Positions 24,962-33,144 of a DNA stretch of 39,904 bases are shown one piece after another. Numbering within the stretch: the first letter of the stretch is position 1; every line of letters begins with the position of its first letter. Location of the stretch: contig JANDJZ010001767.1 in assembly GCA_027943245.1 (NCBI GenBank), forward strand, positions 1-39,904, given 5' to 3'. Made by a program: the position numbers and the translations under genes. The notes beneath the pieces were generated by a model. That model searched no databases, had not been told where the DNA came from, and saw nothing but the letters and a program-made list of their open reading frames with translations. This DNA is from Acanthamoeba sp. SK_2022b. Its lineage: Eukaryota; Discosea; Longamoebia; Acanthamoebidae.

Positions 24962-26467
24962 ATGAGCAACTCGCCTCAGCAACAAAATGCGTTGCAGACC
25001 ACCGAGACTTTTTCCAGCGATGAATTCAGCGCGCTGCTGAACAAAGAGTTCCGGCCAAAGACCGATCAGGCCAAAGAAGCGGTCGAGAACGCGGTGAAAA
25101 CCCTGGCGCAACAGGCGCTGGAAAACACCGTCACCGTTTCTTCCGACGCCTACCGCACCATCCAGGCGCTGATCGCGGAAATCGACGAAAAGCTGTCTCA
25201 GCAGATCAACCAGATCATTCACCACGACGACTTTCAGAAGCTGGAAGGCGCCTGGCACGGCCTGCATTATCTGGTCAACAACTCCGAAACCGACGAGATG
25301 CTGAAGATCCGCTTTATGAGCATTTCCAAGCAGGAGCTGGGCCGCACGCTGAAGCGCTATAAAGGCGTGGGCTGGGACCAGAGCCCGATCTTCAAGAAAG
25401 TCTACGAAGAAGAGTATGGCCAGTTCGGCGGCGAGCCGTTCGGCTGCCTGGTGGGCGACTACTACTTCGATCACAGCCCGCAGGACGTAGAGCTGCTGGG
25501 CGAAATGGCCAAGATCGGCGCCGCCTCACACTGCCCGTTCATCGCCGGCACCGCGCCGAGCGTGATGCAGATGGAGTCCTGGCAGGAGCTGTCCAACCCG
25601 CGCGATCTGACCAAGATTTTCCAGAACACCGAGTACGCCGCCTGGCGCAGCCTGCGCGAGTCGGAAGACGCGCGCTACCTGGGCCTGGTGATGCCGCGTT
25701 TCCTGGCGCGCCTGCCCTACGGCATCCGCACCAACCCGGTGGACGAGTTTGACTTCGAAGAAGAAACCGACGGCGCGACCCACGGCAATTACACCTGGAC
25801 CAACGCCGCCTACGCCATGGCCGCCAACATCAACCGTTCGTTCAAAGAGTTCGGCTGGTGCACCGCCATTCGCGGGGTGGAATCCGGCGGCGCGGTGGAA
25901 AACCTGCCGTGCCACACCTTCCCGAGCGACGACGGCGGCGTGGACATGAAGTGCCCGACCGAGATCGCCATCAGCGATCGACGCGAAGCCGAGCTGGCCA
26001 AAAACGGCTTTATGCCGCTGGTGCACCGCAAAAACTCCGACTTCGCCGCCTTTATCGGCGCGCAGTCGCTGCAGAAGCCGGCGGAATACTACGATGCCGA
26101 CGCCTCCGCCAACGCCCAGCTTTCCGCGCGCCTGCCGTACCTGTTCGCCTGCTGCCGCTTCGCGCACTACCTGAAGTGCATCGTGCGCGACAAAATTGGC
26201 TCCTTCCGCGAGCGCGACGACATGGAACGCTGGCTGAACGACTGGATCATGAACTACGTGGACGGCGATCCGGCCAACTCCTCGCAGGAAACCAAGTCGC
26301 GCAAACCGCTGGCCGCGGCAGAAGTGCAGGTGGAAGAGATCGAAGACAACCCGGGCTATTACAGCGCCAAGTTCTTCCTGCGCCCGCACTACCAGTTGGA
26401 AGGCCTGACCGTCTCCCTGCGCCTGGTGTCGAAGCTGCCTTCGCTGAAGCAAAACGACGCGTCCTGA
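24962..26467 (+). CDS. tssC: T6SS sheath large subunit TssC
   Basis: TssC (VipB) is the main sheath subunit. The 501-residue product contains hallmark segments (KLEGAWHGLHYLVNNSETDE; FGCLVGDYYFDHSPQDVELL; PGYYSAKFFLRPHYQLEGL). The length is normal and there is no disruption. It is followed by a hairpin (26479-26500) and then the low-GC effector island. Confidence 0.98.
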   Translation: MSNSPQQQNALQTTETFSSDEFSALLNKEFRPKTDQAKEAVENAVKTLAQQALENTVTVSSDAYRTIQALIAEIDEKLSQQINQIIHHDDFQKLEGAWHGLHYLVNNSETDEMLKIRFMSISKQELGRTLKRYKGVGWDQSPIFKKVYEEEYGQFGGEPFGCLVGDYYFDHSPQDVELLGEMAKIGAASHCPFIAGTAPSVMQMESWQELSNPRDLTKIFQNTEYAAWRSLRESEDARYLGLVMPRFLARLPYGIRTNPVDEFDFEEETDGATHGNYTWTNAAYAMAANINRSFKEFGWCTAIRGVESGGAVENLPCHTFPSDDGGVDMKCPTEIAISDRREAELAKNGFMPLVHRKNSDFAAFIGAQSLQKPAEYYDADASANAQLSARLPYLFACCRFAHYLKCIVRDKIGSFRERDDMERWLNDWIMNYVDGDPANSSQETKSRKPLAAAEVQVEEIEDNPGYYSAKFFLRPHYQLEGLTVSLRLVSKLPSLKQNDAS

Positions 26468-26478
26468 TGGACTGAAGT

Positions 26479-26500
26479 CAGGCCGCGAGAGTGCGGCCTG
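26479..26500 (+). other. Hairpin at the tssC / effector-island border
   Basis: An 8-bp perfect stem (CAGGCCGC with GCGGCCTG) and a six-base loop lie 11 bases after the tssC stop. It is not followed by T residues, so full termination is unlikely. It may stabilise the abundant tssBC message or lower read-through into the cargo genes. Confidence 0.6.
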
Positions 26501-26534
26501 GCTGATACATCAACCTCATCACAGGGAAAGAAAG

Positions 26535-26918
26535 ATGAAGACAAAACGGTTTTATCTGGCATCGCTGTTGGCTGTCGTCTGCTCGCTCTCCGCCGCGCCG
26601 CCAGCTTTCGCAGAGCAGGCATCGATAGCGCATTTGACGTCCGATGATGTCAATCTGCCAGGCAGCGACTTTTTCCGTTTCTATCGCAGTGCAGATAAAC
26701 AGGAAAAAGAGAAAGCGCGGATTTATTTGCTGGGCGTGCTGGACGCGACGGAAGGAAAAAGCTGGTGCCAATACAGCCAGCTACAAACTGTCACTCTGCA
26801 GGAGTTTGTGTTCGAATTCTTTAATAAACTTCCCGCTGCGCGCCTGCACGAAAGGGCTGCCCCCCTGATTGAAGAGGCTCTGGCGACTCGCTTCCCCTGC
26901 AAAGGAGGCAAAGCATGA
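26535..26918 (+). CDS. Periplasmic Rap/Tai-type T6SS immunity protein upstream of ssp1
   Basis: The 127-residue product has a cleavable signal peptide (to about Ala26) and a small helical domain with the [26 protein letters not shown] and LATRFPC blocks typical of the Rap1a/Tai immunity group. Cys78 and Cys122 could form the structural disulfide known in Rap proteins. It overlaps ssp1 by four bases (ATGA), so protection and toxin are co-translated. Four Rap proteins are described around ssp1/ssp2 in S. marcescens, but I cannot be sure which of the two flanking ssp1 is called rap1a or rap1b. This one differs in sequence type from the three other immunity genes here. Confidence 0.8.
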   Translation: MKTKRFYLASLLAVVCSLSAAPPAFAEQASIAHLTSDDVNLPGSDFFRFYRSADKQEKEKARIYLLGVLDATEGKSWCQYSQLQTVTLQEFVFEFFNKLPAARLHERAAPLIEEALATRFPCKGGKA

Positions 26919-27406
26919 AACCTTTATATCGTCAGCTAAAAAGCAGCCATTACTCCTCTGATTACTCTAGCCCGGGATATTTGGCAGCAGAAGCCGTTTA
27001 CGCCGAGATTGGTTATGAGCTTGATACGCTTCTAAAGCAAAACCCTGGTTATGCCAATACCTGTGCCGTCCGCATGAGCCTGGCGCTGTTGAAAGCCGGC
27101 ATCAGCTTCAAAGGCCGTCTGCCAATCAAAAAAGGCACCTATAAGGGTAAAACGATTGAGCCTGGAGCCAAACTGCTGGCCGATCAGTTGCATCGCTCCA
27201 GTAGTTTTGGCAAAGCCAACATTTTCTTTAATGCTCCAGATGCAGAGAAGGGTATCGGCAATAAAAAAGGTGTCGTGTTCTTCAATAAAATAACCAACTA
27301 TGATGGCGGACACATTGATCTTATCGAACCAGAAAACTCGCTATTGACCTGCCATTCCCATTGCTATTTTAACTGCAAAGAAGTCTGGTTTTGGGAATTA
27401 AGCTAG
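26915..27406 (+). CDS. ssp1: T6SS amidase effector Ssp1 (Tae4 family)
   Basis: The 163-residue product is a Tae4-type peptidoglycan amidase delivered into the periplasm of rival Gram-negative cells, where the family cleaves the D-Glu-mDAP bond. It has no signal peptide, as expected for T6SS delivery. The catalytic pair is visible: Cys50 in [10 protein letters not shown] and His133 in DGGHIDL. Further cysteines near the C-terminus (146, 150, 154) may form a disulfide. It lies between two immunity-type genes, overlapping the first by four bases and touching the second at TAGTG. The positions agree with what I recall of S. marcescens Ssp1. The frame is intact. Confidence 0.92.
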   Translation: MKPLYRQLKSSHYSSDYSSPGYLAAEAVYAEIGYELDTLLKQNPGYANTCAVRMSLALLKAGISFKGRLPIKKGTYKGKTIEPGAKLLADQLHRSSSFGKANIFFNAPDAEKGIGNKKGVVFFNKITNYDGGHIDLIEPENSLLTCHSHCYFNCKEVWFWELS

Positions 27407-27852
27407 TGTTCCATCGGCTGACCAGTAAAAGCATGAGGTTTGGTTTAACTGCATGCTTGCTTATCGCCTCATTAAGGTTGCAAGCAGCGCCAAATCAGGA
27501 TCCTGTGGCATTTATCAAACAGCTGCCTTATCACCAGGTCGTAAAAGAACTGGCATTGTCACGCTGCCTGGCACAGGTCTCCGATTCGGATAAGGCATTC
27601 TCTCTTGATGCAGCCAGAACGGCGAATGCGATGAGAGAATGGATGCCATTCGATATCGAATCAGGTGATGAGAAAATCAATGTTCTCATCGGAAAATATA
27701 AATCCAGAATCAATGAGTTTCACAGTGAAACTAAAGACAAGAGTCAAGGCGTCACCTTGAACTGTCTGCGGTTGTACCATAGTTCTGAATTGGACAAGCT
27801 TTCCCGACAGCTCATTGCAGGCAATCCAGATTTCCCGCAAAGATGCCCCTGA
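27406..27852 (+). CDS. Periplasmic Tai4-type immunity protein downstream of ssp1
   Basis: The product (148 residues from GTG 27406) has a signal peptide and the Tai4-like helical body (VVKELALSRCLAQ; TLNCLRLYHSSELDKL). Cys54 and Cys120 are placed for the family disulfide. The GTG overlaps the ssp1 stop (TAGTG), arguing for coupling; an ATG at 27433 gives a shorter but also valid signal peptide, so the start is uncertain. It is one of the two candidate antidotes to Ssp1. Its stop codon lies in the loop region of a strong hairpin. Confidence 0.82.
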   Translation: MFHRLTSKSMRFGLTACLLIASLRLQAAPNQDPVAFIKQLPYHQVVKELALSRCLAQVSDSDKAFSLDAARTANAMREWMPFDIESGDEKINVLIGKYKSRINEFHSETKDKSQGVTLNCLRLYHSSELDKLSRQLIAGNPDFPQRCP

Positions 27853-27864
27853 TTAGGGGCATCT
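27841..27864 (+). other. Hairpin around the stop codon of the post-ssp1 immunity gene
   Basis: A 9-bp perfect stem (AGATGCCCC with GGGGCATCT) encloses loop TGATTA, which includes the immunity-gene stop codon. No T-run follows. It separates the ssp1 cassette from the ssp2 cassette and ends 19 bases before the ssp2 start. A very similar design occurs at 29531-29554. Confidence 0.7.
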
Positions 27865-27883
27865 ATCAACAGAGGACGTTATA

Positions 27884-28360
27884 ATGAGTCGCCCTTCATT
27901 CCAGCAAGCGTGGCAACGATTTAGCGAAATAAACGTAGATATTACTGATGTTGGCAAAAAGATCGGTGGAAATGTAGGTCTTAACATTGAGCTTGGCGTC
28001 AATGATCCATTGCAAGGATTCACCAATGCCTGCGCAATACGCATGAGTTACACGCTCAATTACTCTGGTTTTAAAGTTGAACGAGGAGCATGGAAGACCG
28101 TTTCAGGCAAAGATAAAAATTGGTACATTTATCGTGTCAGAGATATTATTAACTTCTTGAGCTATAAATTCGGCAAACCTGATAAAACGATAAAAAACCC
28201 TACCCCCAGTGACTTTTCAAAAGACAAAGGGATATTGGTTTTCACTGTTCCAGGATGGAATGATGCCAGCGGGCACGCAACATTATGGAACGGTACAACC
28301 TGCTCAGATCATTGTTACTTTCCGAAGTCCAGCGAGGCATCTATATGGCTACTAAAATAA
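27884..28360 (+). CDS. ssp2: T6SS amidase effector Ssp2 (Tae4 family)
   Basis: This is a second Tae4-type DL-endopeptidase, 158 residues, with no signal peptide. The catalytic residues are Cys50 in FTNACAIRMS and His131 in SGHATLWNG; cysteines 140 and 144 follow in the SDHCYF segment. It is distant in sequence from Ssp1, as are the known pair. AGAGGA precedes the ATG. The 3' end overlaps the downstream immunity gene by 16 bases. The frame is intact with all motif residues present, so activity is likely. Confidence 0.92.
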   Translation: MSRPSFQQAWQRFSEINVDITDVGKKIGGNVGLNIELGVNDPLQGFTNACAIRMSYTLNYSGFKVERGAWKTVSGKDKNWYIYRVRDIINFLSYKFGKPDKTIKNPTPSDFSKDKGILVFTVPGWNDASGHATLWNGTTCSDHCYFPKSSEASIWLLK

Positions 28361-28719
28361 AATCCCTGTGTGTTGCAAGCATGATATTTTTGGGATGTAC
28401 TCAAGCAGCTCAAGCCAAAGAAAGTTATTCCCCTGCCGAGTACCTCAAAAACTACGCGCTTAGCGTTTGTATCGCCGAGGGGTACTCAGCAAAAGAAGTC
28501 AAAAACGATGCCGCCGCTGCCGCCAGGGGTTACATGGAGTTCGGCGATTATTCTCTGGAAGCGCATACCGCTGTCAGGGCGCTGGCAAAAGAATTTCTGG
28601 CAAAGCACTATGACAGCATGTCTGGAGAGACGATGACGATGGCAAAGTGCATCGATCTTGTACATAGCCAAGCGTTGCAAGTCATCATCAAGAAGTACCA
28701 AGGGAAAGACGACAACTGA
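28345..28719 (+). CDS. rap2a: Periplasmic Tai4-type immunity protein for Ssp2
   Basis: The 124-residue product has a signal peptide (to about Ala24) and Tai4 family blocks (AEYLKNYALSVCIAEGY; ARGYMEFGDYS; AKCIDLVHSQAL). Cys42 and Cys102 give the expected disulfide. The frame extends upstream inside ssp2, but ATG 28345 with GCGAGG before it gives the proper signal peptide and overlaps ssp2 by 16 bases. Position directly after ssp2 marks it as the cognate antidote, matching Rap2a of S. marcescens; the cognate pairing is inferred from order. Confidence 0.87.
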   Translation: MATKIKSLCVASMIFLGCTQAAQAKESYSPAEYLKNYALSVCIAEGYSAKEVKNDAAAAARGYMEFGDYSLEAHTAVRALAKEFLAKHYDSMSGETMTMAKCIDLVHSQALQVIIKKYQGKDDN

Positions 28720-28764
28720 TATCAGAGTTGCTCAAACGACGGCTCATATCAAAGGTTATCTCGG

Positions 28765-29124
28765 ATGAGAAGATACACGTACTTTTTAATGCCTCTGCTG
28801 CTCGGAAGCCATGTAGCCCTTGCTGAAAACTCGCTCAATGCTTTATCGCAAGAGGCACTATATAAAAATTGGTTAACCAGCCGCTGCATTGGGAAGTCCA
28901 CTGACTCAGAAAGAACCAAGCAAGACGCCTTCCGTTCCGCTTCCGCCTATTTAGAATTGAGTAAACTGCCGATGGATGCATTTGAACAAGGTGAAAAACT
29001 GGCTGAACAGTACGCAAATAAAAATAGCCAAGGCTCAGTTCAAGGGACTTACCATACTTTAGATTGTCTTTCACTGCAGAACGCCAGTGAAGCTGAAGCC
29101 ATTTTTAAACGTTACTCTAAGTAA
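28765..29124 (+). CDS. Second Tai4-type immunity protein, no adjacent effector of its own
   Basis: The 119-residue product has a signal peptide (to about Ala20) and a Tai4-like body (LYKNWLTSRCIGKS; RSASAYLELSKLPMDAFE; TLDCLSLQNASEAEAIF), with Cys41 and Cys101 at the same spacing as in rap2a. It likely corresponds to the protein named Rap2b. With no effector following it, it is either a spare antidote against related foreign amidases or a leftover of a lost effector pair. AAGG lies before the ATG. Confidence 0.83.
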   Translation: MRRYTYFLMPLLLGSHVALAENSLNALSQEALYKNWLTSRCIGKSTDSERTKQDAFRSASAYLELSKLPMDAFEQGEKLAEQYANKNSQGSVQGTYHTLDCLSLQNASEAEAIFKRYSK

Positions 29125-29195
29125 TAGTCAGGATTGTTGAATCCAATTTCATAAAGTTATCAACTCAAGAAAATTAAAATTTATTGATTATTAAC

Positions 29196-29534
29196 ATGAC
29201 TCCAGACGTCACACTATCAACTTACTCATATGGATTCTTACTTTCCTATTTTTCATTGTCACTCATCACGTTAGTGGCATTATATTACTTAAAAAAATTA
29301 TCGGCTCGCAAACACAATTATCTATTTTTTGTTTTCAACTGTCTCATTGTGGTTGCCATGGGCGTTATACAGCTCTCAATCTTTGCATACGGGAATGACT
29401 TTCTTAATCTCTTCTACCCACTAGGCAACGATAACTATGCCTCTATTCGCTACGGCAGTTTGATATTCACCTTTATCTACTTAACTCAACTACCAAAAAA
29501 CACCTATTACAAAAAAGAAAAGAATAGAAGTTAG
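29196..29534 (+). CDS. Small AT-rich membrane protein of unknown function
   Basis: I do not recognise this 112-residue protein. It has three predicted membrane segments (about 13-32, 42-65 and 82-100) and a Lys-rich C-terminal tail, so the C-terminus is probably cytoplasmic. Base composition is the lowest in GC of the locus. A TTG at 29184 is also in frame; ATG 29196 is preferred although neither has a good ribosome site. It closes the effector island and its stop codon lies within a hairpin. Orphan membrane proteins at this position can be immunity proteins for pore-forming or membrane effectors whose partner is elsewhere; that is a guess. Confidence 0.6.
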   Translation: MTPDVTLSTYSYGFLLSYFSLSLITLVALYYLKKLSARKHNYLFFVFNCLIVVAMGVIQLSIFAYGNDFLNLFYPLGNDNYASIRYGSLIFTFIYLTQLPKNTYYKKEKNRS

Positions 29535-29554
29535 CCATCAGATTAGATGGCTAA
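29531..29554 (+). other. Hairpin around the stop codon at the end of the effector island
   Basis: A 9-bp perfect stem (TTAGCCATC with GATGGCTAA) encloses loop AGATTA. The stop codon of the membrane-protein gene is in the 5' arm. No T-run follows. The stem length, loop length and loop sequence resemble the hairpin at 27841-27864. Confidence 0.7.
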
Positions 29555-29604
29555 ATCAACATACGTCCAAAGCAGTCTACAATCCCTATCAGCAGGAATG
29601 CCTT

Positions 29605-31341
29605 ATGCGATTTTCCATTGTAAAAAATAAAAGCGGCCAGGTTCCGCCGCAGAGCAGTTGCGATTTTCTGCCGCCGGGCGGCACCATCGGCCGCAGCGTG
29701 GACAACAACCTGGTGCTGCCGGACGAAGAGCGCGCCATTTCCCGCCTGCAGGCGATCGTGCATATTTCCGCTGACGGCGAATGCCGCATCACCAACCGCG
29801 GCAACGTTACCCGCGTGCTGCTGAACGACATTCCGCTGGAACGTGGCCGCCAGGTTGAACTGCAGGACGGCGACGTGCTCGGCATCGACGATTACCAGAT
29901 TGAAGTCAGCGCGCTGCACCAGCACGCCGCGCCACAGGCTCAACCGGTGGCCAAGGCCGCCGCCGTTGCCGCTGCTGCGGCCCCAACAGCCGCCGCCAAA
30001 GAAAAATCCGCCGCGCCAATCCCCAACGAAATCTGGGACAGCCTGGTGGAAGAATTTACCCCGAATGCGCCGGCCGCCGTCACGCCGCCGCCGGTCGCCA
30101 ATCCTGGCAACCACCCGCTGCTGGATACCCCCGCTCGCGAGCTGAACCCGGCCGATCCGCTGGCACAGCTGGCGGGCGATGTCGATCTGCGCCAGCTGCA
30201 GCAGCAGCAAACCGATCCGGCGGCGCTGTTCAACACCGACACCACCTTTGAGCGCGAACACATCCTGGCCGATACCACCCCCAGCGCGCTGCTGGCGGAG
30301 CAGGCTGCGCCAGCGCGGCCGGCAACCCCGGCTCAGAATGTGCAGCAACCGGAGCAAGAGCTGGATCCGCTGGCGCTGTTCGGCGGTTCATCTGCGCCCG
30401 CGTCGCCCGAGACGCTAAACAGCAACGATCCGCTGGGGCTGCTGATGGGCGGCGCCGTGCCGCTGGCTCAGCCGGACGAGCCGGTACAGTCGCCCGCACC
30501 GCCGTCTCCGCCTCCGATAGCCGCACAACCGCAAGCGCCACGCCCAGAGCCGACGCCACCACCCGTGCAGACGCCTGAGCCACAGCCCCAACCCGTACCG
30601 CAGTTCAACCAGCAGGAACCGCCTGCGCAGCCGCCGCGCTCGCGCCAGGGCAACCGCCTGGGCATCGATCCGGTCGCCTACCAGTCCGCTCAGCGGCAGC
30701 ACGCCGCCGCGCCGAATGGCGACACCTTAGAGGGGCCGCTGCTGACGGCGCTGTTGCAAGGCATCGGCCTCGACGATCTGCAGCCGCAGCCGCACTTCGA
30801 CGAACGGCAGATCCGCCAGGCCGGCCGCCTGCTGAGCCTGTTCTCGCAGGGCACCGTCGCCCTGCTTTCATCCCGCTCGATCCTCAAGCGCGGCGTGAAG
30901 GCCGAGATGACCATGATCCTCGACGAGGCCAACAACCCGTTCAAGCTGCTGCCTTCGGGCAAAACGGTGCTGATGCAGATGTTCGGCAGCCAGATGCCGG
31001 GCTTTATGCCGCCGGAGCAGGCGGTGCGCGACGCGCTGATCGACCTGCAGGCGCACCAGCTGGGGATGATCGCCGGCATCCGCGCCATCATCGCCGCCAT
31101 GCTGCAGTCATTCAACCCGGAGCGCCTCGAAGAGGAAGCGCGCAAGGAAGGCGTGGCGCCGCGTCTGTCGCTGCCCGCCAACCGCAAAGCTGCGCTGTGG
31201 GACTACTTCGTGAAGAACTATCAGCAAACCTCCGGCGAGATCGAGGACGATTTCCACACCCTGTTCGGCGAAGCCTTCCTGCACGCCTATGACGTTGAAG
31301 TGAATCAATACAAAGACTCACAGACCAAACCGGACGCGTAA
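29605..31341 (+). CDS. tagH: T6SS FHA-domain protein TagH (Fha)
   Basis: The 578-residue protein has an N-terminal FHA phosphothreonine-binding domain (about 1-100; GGTIGRSVDNNLVLPDEERA, ISRLQAIVHIS), a long Pro/Ala/Gln-rich linker (about 105-360) and a C-terminal T6SS-specific domain (about 370-570; LSSRSILKRGVKAEMTMILD; NPFKLLPSGKTVLMQMFG). Fha proteins are substrates of the PpkA kinase and promote T6SS assembly; PppA reverses this. CAGGA precedes the ATG and the stop shares a base with pppA (TAATG). Confidence 0.94.
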   Translation: MRFSIVKNKSGQVPPQSSCDFLPPGGTIGRSVDNNLVLPDEERAISRLQAIVHISADGECRITNRGNVTRVLLNDIPLERGRQVELQDGDVLGIDDYQIEVSALHQHAAPQAQPVAKAAAVAAAAAPTAAAKEKSAAPIPNEIWDSLVEEFTPNAPAAVTPPPVANPGNHPLLDTPARELNPADPLAQLAGDVDLRQLQQQQTDPAALFNTDTTFEREHILADTTPSALLAEQAAPARPATPAQNVQQPEQELDPLALFGGSSAPASPETLNSNDPLGLLMGGAVPLAQPDEPVQSPAPPSPPPIAAQPQAPRPEPTPPPVQTPEPQPQPVPQFNQQEPPAQPPRSRQGNRLGIDPVAYQSAQRQHAAAPNGDTLEGPLLTALLQGIGLDDLQPQPHFDERQIRQAGRLLSLFSQGTVALLSSRSILKRGVKAEMTMILDEANNPFKLLPSGKTVLMQMFGSQMPGFMPPEQAVRDALIDLQAHQLGMIAGIRAIIAAMLQSFNPERLEEEARKEGVAPRLSLPANRKAALWDYFVKNYQQTSGEIEDDFHTLFGEAFLHAYDVEVNQYKDSQTKPDA

Positions 31342-32114
31342 TGAATATCACCATAGCCTCTACCTCCAACCAGGGCGGCCGCGCCTCCAACCAGGATCAG
31401 ACCGGCGAGGTGCTCGGCAACCGCGCCGCCTGCTTCGTGGTGTGCGACGGCATCGCCGGCTTTCCGGGCGGCGATATCGCCGCCAAACTGGCGCGCGACA
31501 CTATTTTGCAAAACTTCGACGGCGAAAAGCACCTGAACGCCCAGAGCATTCGTCAGCACATCACGCGCGCCAACGCCGCCATCCACCAGCAGCAGCGGCA
31601 GTCGGACGAATACAGCAAGATGGGCACCACGCTGGTCAGCCTGTTTATCGATCGCGATTACCAGCTGGCCTACTGGGCGCACGCCGGCGACAGCCGCCTG
31701 TACCTGTTCCGCCGCGGCTACCTACATGCCGTCACCACCGACCACAGCCTGATCCAGCAGATGCAGGACGCCGGCTATCAGACCAACGGCATCAACAGCA
31801 ACCTGCTGTATTTCGCGCTGGGGCTAAACGAAGAGCGCGACGCCACCTACAGCGACGTGCTGCAGCTGGAAGACGGCGACGTTTTCCTGCTGTGCACCGA
31901 CGGCTTCTGGCACAGCTTCAGCCAGGCCGAACTGGAACAGTCGCTGCACATGGTCAACTCCCCCAGCGAGTGGATCGCCCTGATGCAGCAGGCATGGAAG
32001 AAAAACAATAACAGCGATAACTACAGCGCTATCGCCGTCTGGATTGGCTCACCGCAGGAAACCACCCTGCTGCATTCGCTGGCGGATGCGGAACGGTTTC
32101 TGAGCCGCGACTGA
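31341..32114 (+). CDS. pppA: T6SS PP2C-type phosphatase PppA
   Basis: PppA removes phosphate from Fha and so lowers T6SS activity. The 257-residue product has the metal-binding acidic residues of PP2C phosphatases: Asp19 (NQDQTGE), Asp36 (CDGIAGFPGGD), Asp187 (CTDGFW) and Asp226 (SDNYSAI), plus the AGDSRLYLFR block. It overlaps tagH by one base. The opposing kinase gene is not in the window and may lie further downstream. Confidence 0.95.
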   Translation: MNITIASTSNQGGRASNQDQTGEVLGNRAACFVVCDGIAGFPGGDIAAKLARDTILQNFDGEKHLNAQSIRQHITRANAAIHQQQRQSDEYSKMGTTLVSLFIDRDYQLAYWAHAGDSRLYLFRRGYLHAVTTDHSLIQQMQDAGYQTNGINSNLLYFALGLNEERDATYSDVLQLEDGDVFLLCTDGFWHSFSQAELEQSLHMVNSPSEWIALMQQAWKKNNNSDNYSAIAVWIGSPQETTLLHSLADAERFLSRD

Positions 32115-32142
32115 GCAGCGCACATTCACAGCAAGGTTCACT

Positions 32143-33129
32143 ATGAAATATTGGATGCCGGGGCTCGTCGCCCTGATGGCGGTACCGACCGCGCAGGCGA
32201 TGAACTATCGCCTGGTTTACTCCCCCAGCCAGAAGCTGGAAGTGTTTATCGATGACGTCAAAAACAGCAATCCCGAAAGCTGGTGCGGCAAGAGCATCCC
32301 GCTGCGCATCGTCTCGGCGCAAAGCCAAGATCCGGCGGTGCTGAACGACTTTCTGCCGCGCGTCGGCAATCTGTTGGAAAAACAGTGCCCGAAAGCCGGC
32401 CACCTGCCCTGGACGCTGACCGACAAGCGCGGTGAAAAGCTGGCCAGCGGCGAAGCCGCCAAAGCGCGCGGCTGGAAACCGGCGGTCAAACAGGAGGCCG
32501 TCGAGCAGCCGGAAACCCCGCCGCAGCCGGCGATCCCTGCGGCGGTAGCCGTGACCTCTCCGCAGGCGGACACCGCGCCGCCTCAGCGTTTCAACCTGCC
32601 GCAGGGCTGCCACTTCCGCACCTTCTGGCATGACGACGCCAACGGCGGCGCGCTGTTCATTCCCGCCGGCGACGCGCTGCGCTGCGGCGAGGACGGCTGG
32701 CTGCAGGGCAGCGGCGCAGTCACGCTGCAACAGGGCGGCCAAACCCTCTCGCCGACGTTGTGGTTCCTTCAGGGCTATCCGCTGGCGCAGATCAACGGCG
32801 GCGATCGCCCGCTGACCGTCGTCAGCGCCAACGCCCAACGGCTGGTTCTGGGCGGTAACCCGCAGGCGCCGGGCAGCTTCCTGCTGCTGAGCTTCGAACC
32901 GAAGCTGCACGCCTGGGCGTTCAACGGCGAAGCGATCGTTGAAATGCCGCGCGTCGATGCCGCCGACGAGAACAAGGTCAAACAGCGCCTGCAGCAGGCG
33001 CAAACCGCCTGGCAACCGCTGCTGAGCGCCCCCGCTCCGCTGACCTTCAAGCTGGTGGAAAAGCTGGCCGCAGACCGGGTCGATCCCGCCAGCGGCAGCT
33101 ACCTGTCGGTTAACGGCGCCACTCACTGA
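32143..33129 (+). CDS. Unrecognised periplasmic T6SS-locus protein
   Basis: The 328-residue product starts with a signal peptide (MKYWMPGLVALMAVPTAQA). An N-terminal domain (about 20-110) contains two cysteines (WCGKSIPL; EKQCPKAG), followed by a Pro/Ala/Gln linker (about 115-150) and a beta-rich C-terminal domain with two more cysteines (GCHFRTFW; ALRCGEDGW), suggesting two disulfides. I do not recognise the family. It lies between pppA and tagJ, where it may sense or build the periplasmic part of the apparatus; some loci place signal-sensing TagQRST-type proteins near this circuit, but I see no clear match. Confidence 0.8.
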   Translation: MKYWMPGLVALMAVPTAQAMNYRLVYSPSQKLEVFIDDVKNSNPESWCGKSIPLRIVSAQSQDPAVLNDFLPRVGNLLEKQCPKAGHLPWTLTDKRGEKLASGEAAKARGWKPAVKQEAVEQPETPPQPAIPAAVAVTSPQADTAPPQRFNLPQGCHFRTFWHDDANGGALFIPAGDALRCGEDGWLQGSGAVTLQQGGQTLSPTLWFLQGYPLAQINGGDRPLTVVSANAQRLVLGGNPQAPGSFLLLSFEPKLHAWAFNGEAIVEMPRVDAADENKVKQRLQQAQTAWQPLLSAPAPLTFKLVEKLAADRVDPASGSYLSVNGATH

Positions 33130-33144
33130 TCATAAGGAAAGCCT

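Noticed and set aside
26479..26500. Rho-independent terminator after tssC
   Set aside because: The stem is good but the following bases (GCTGATACATC) hold no T-run; kept only as a hairpin.
26915..28360. Inactivated or frameshifted effectors
   Set aside because: Both amidase frames are intact and hold the catalytic Cys and His.
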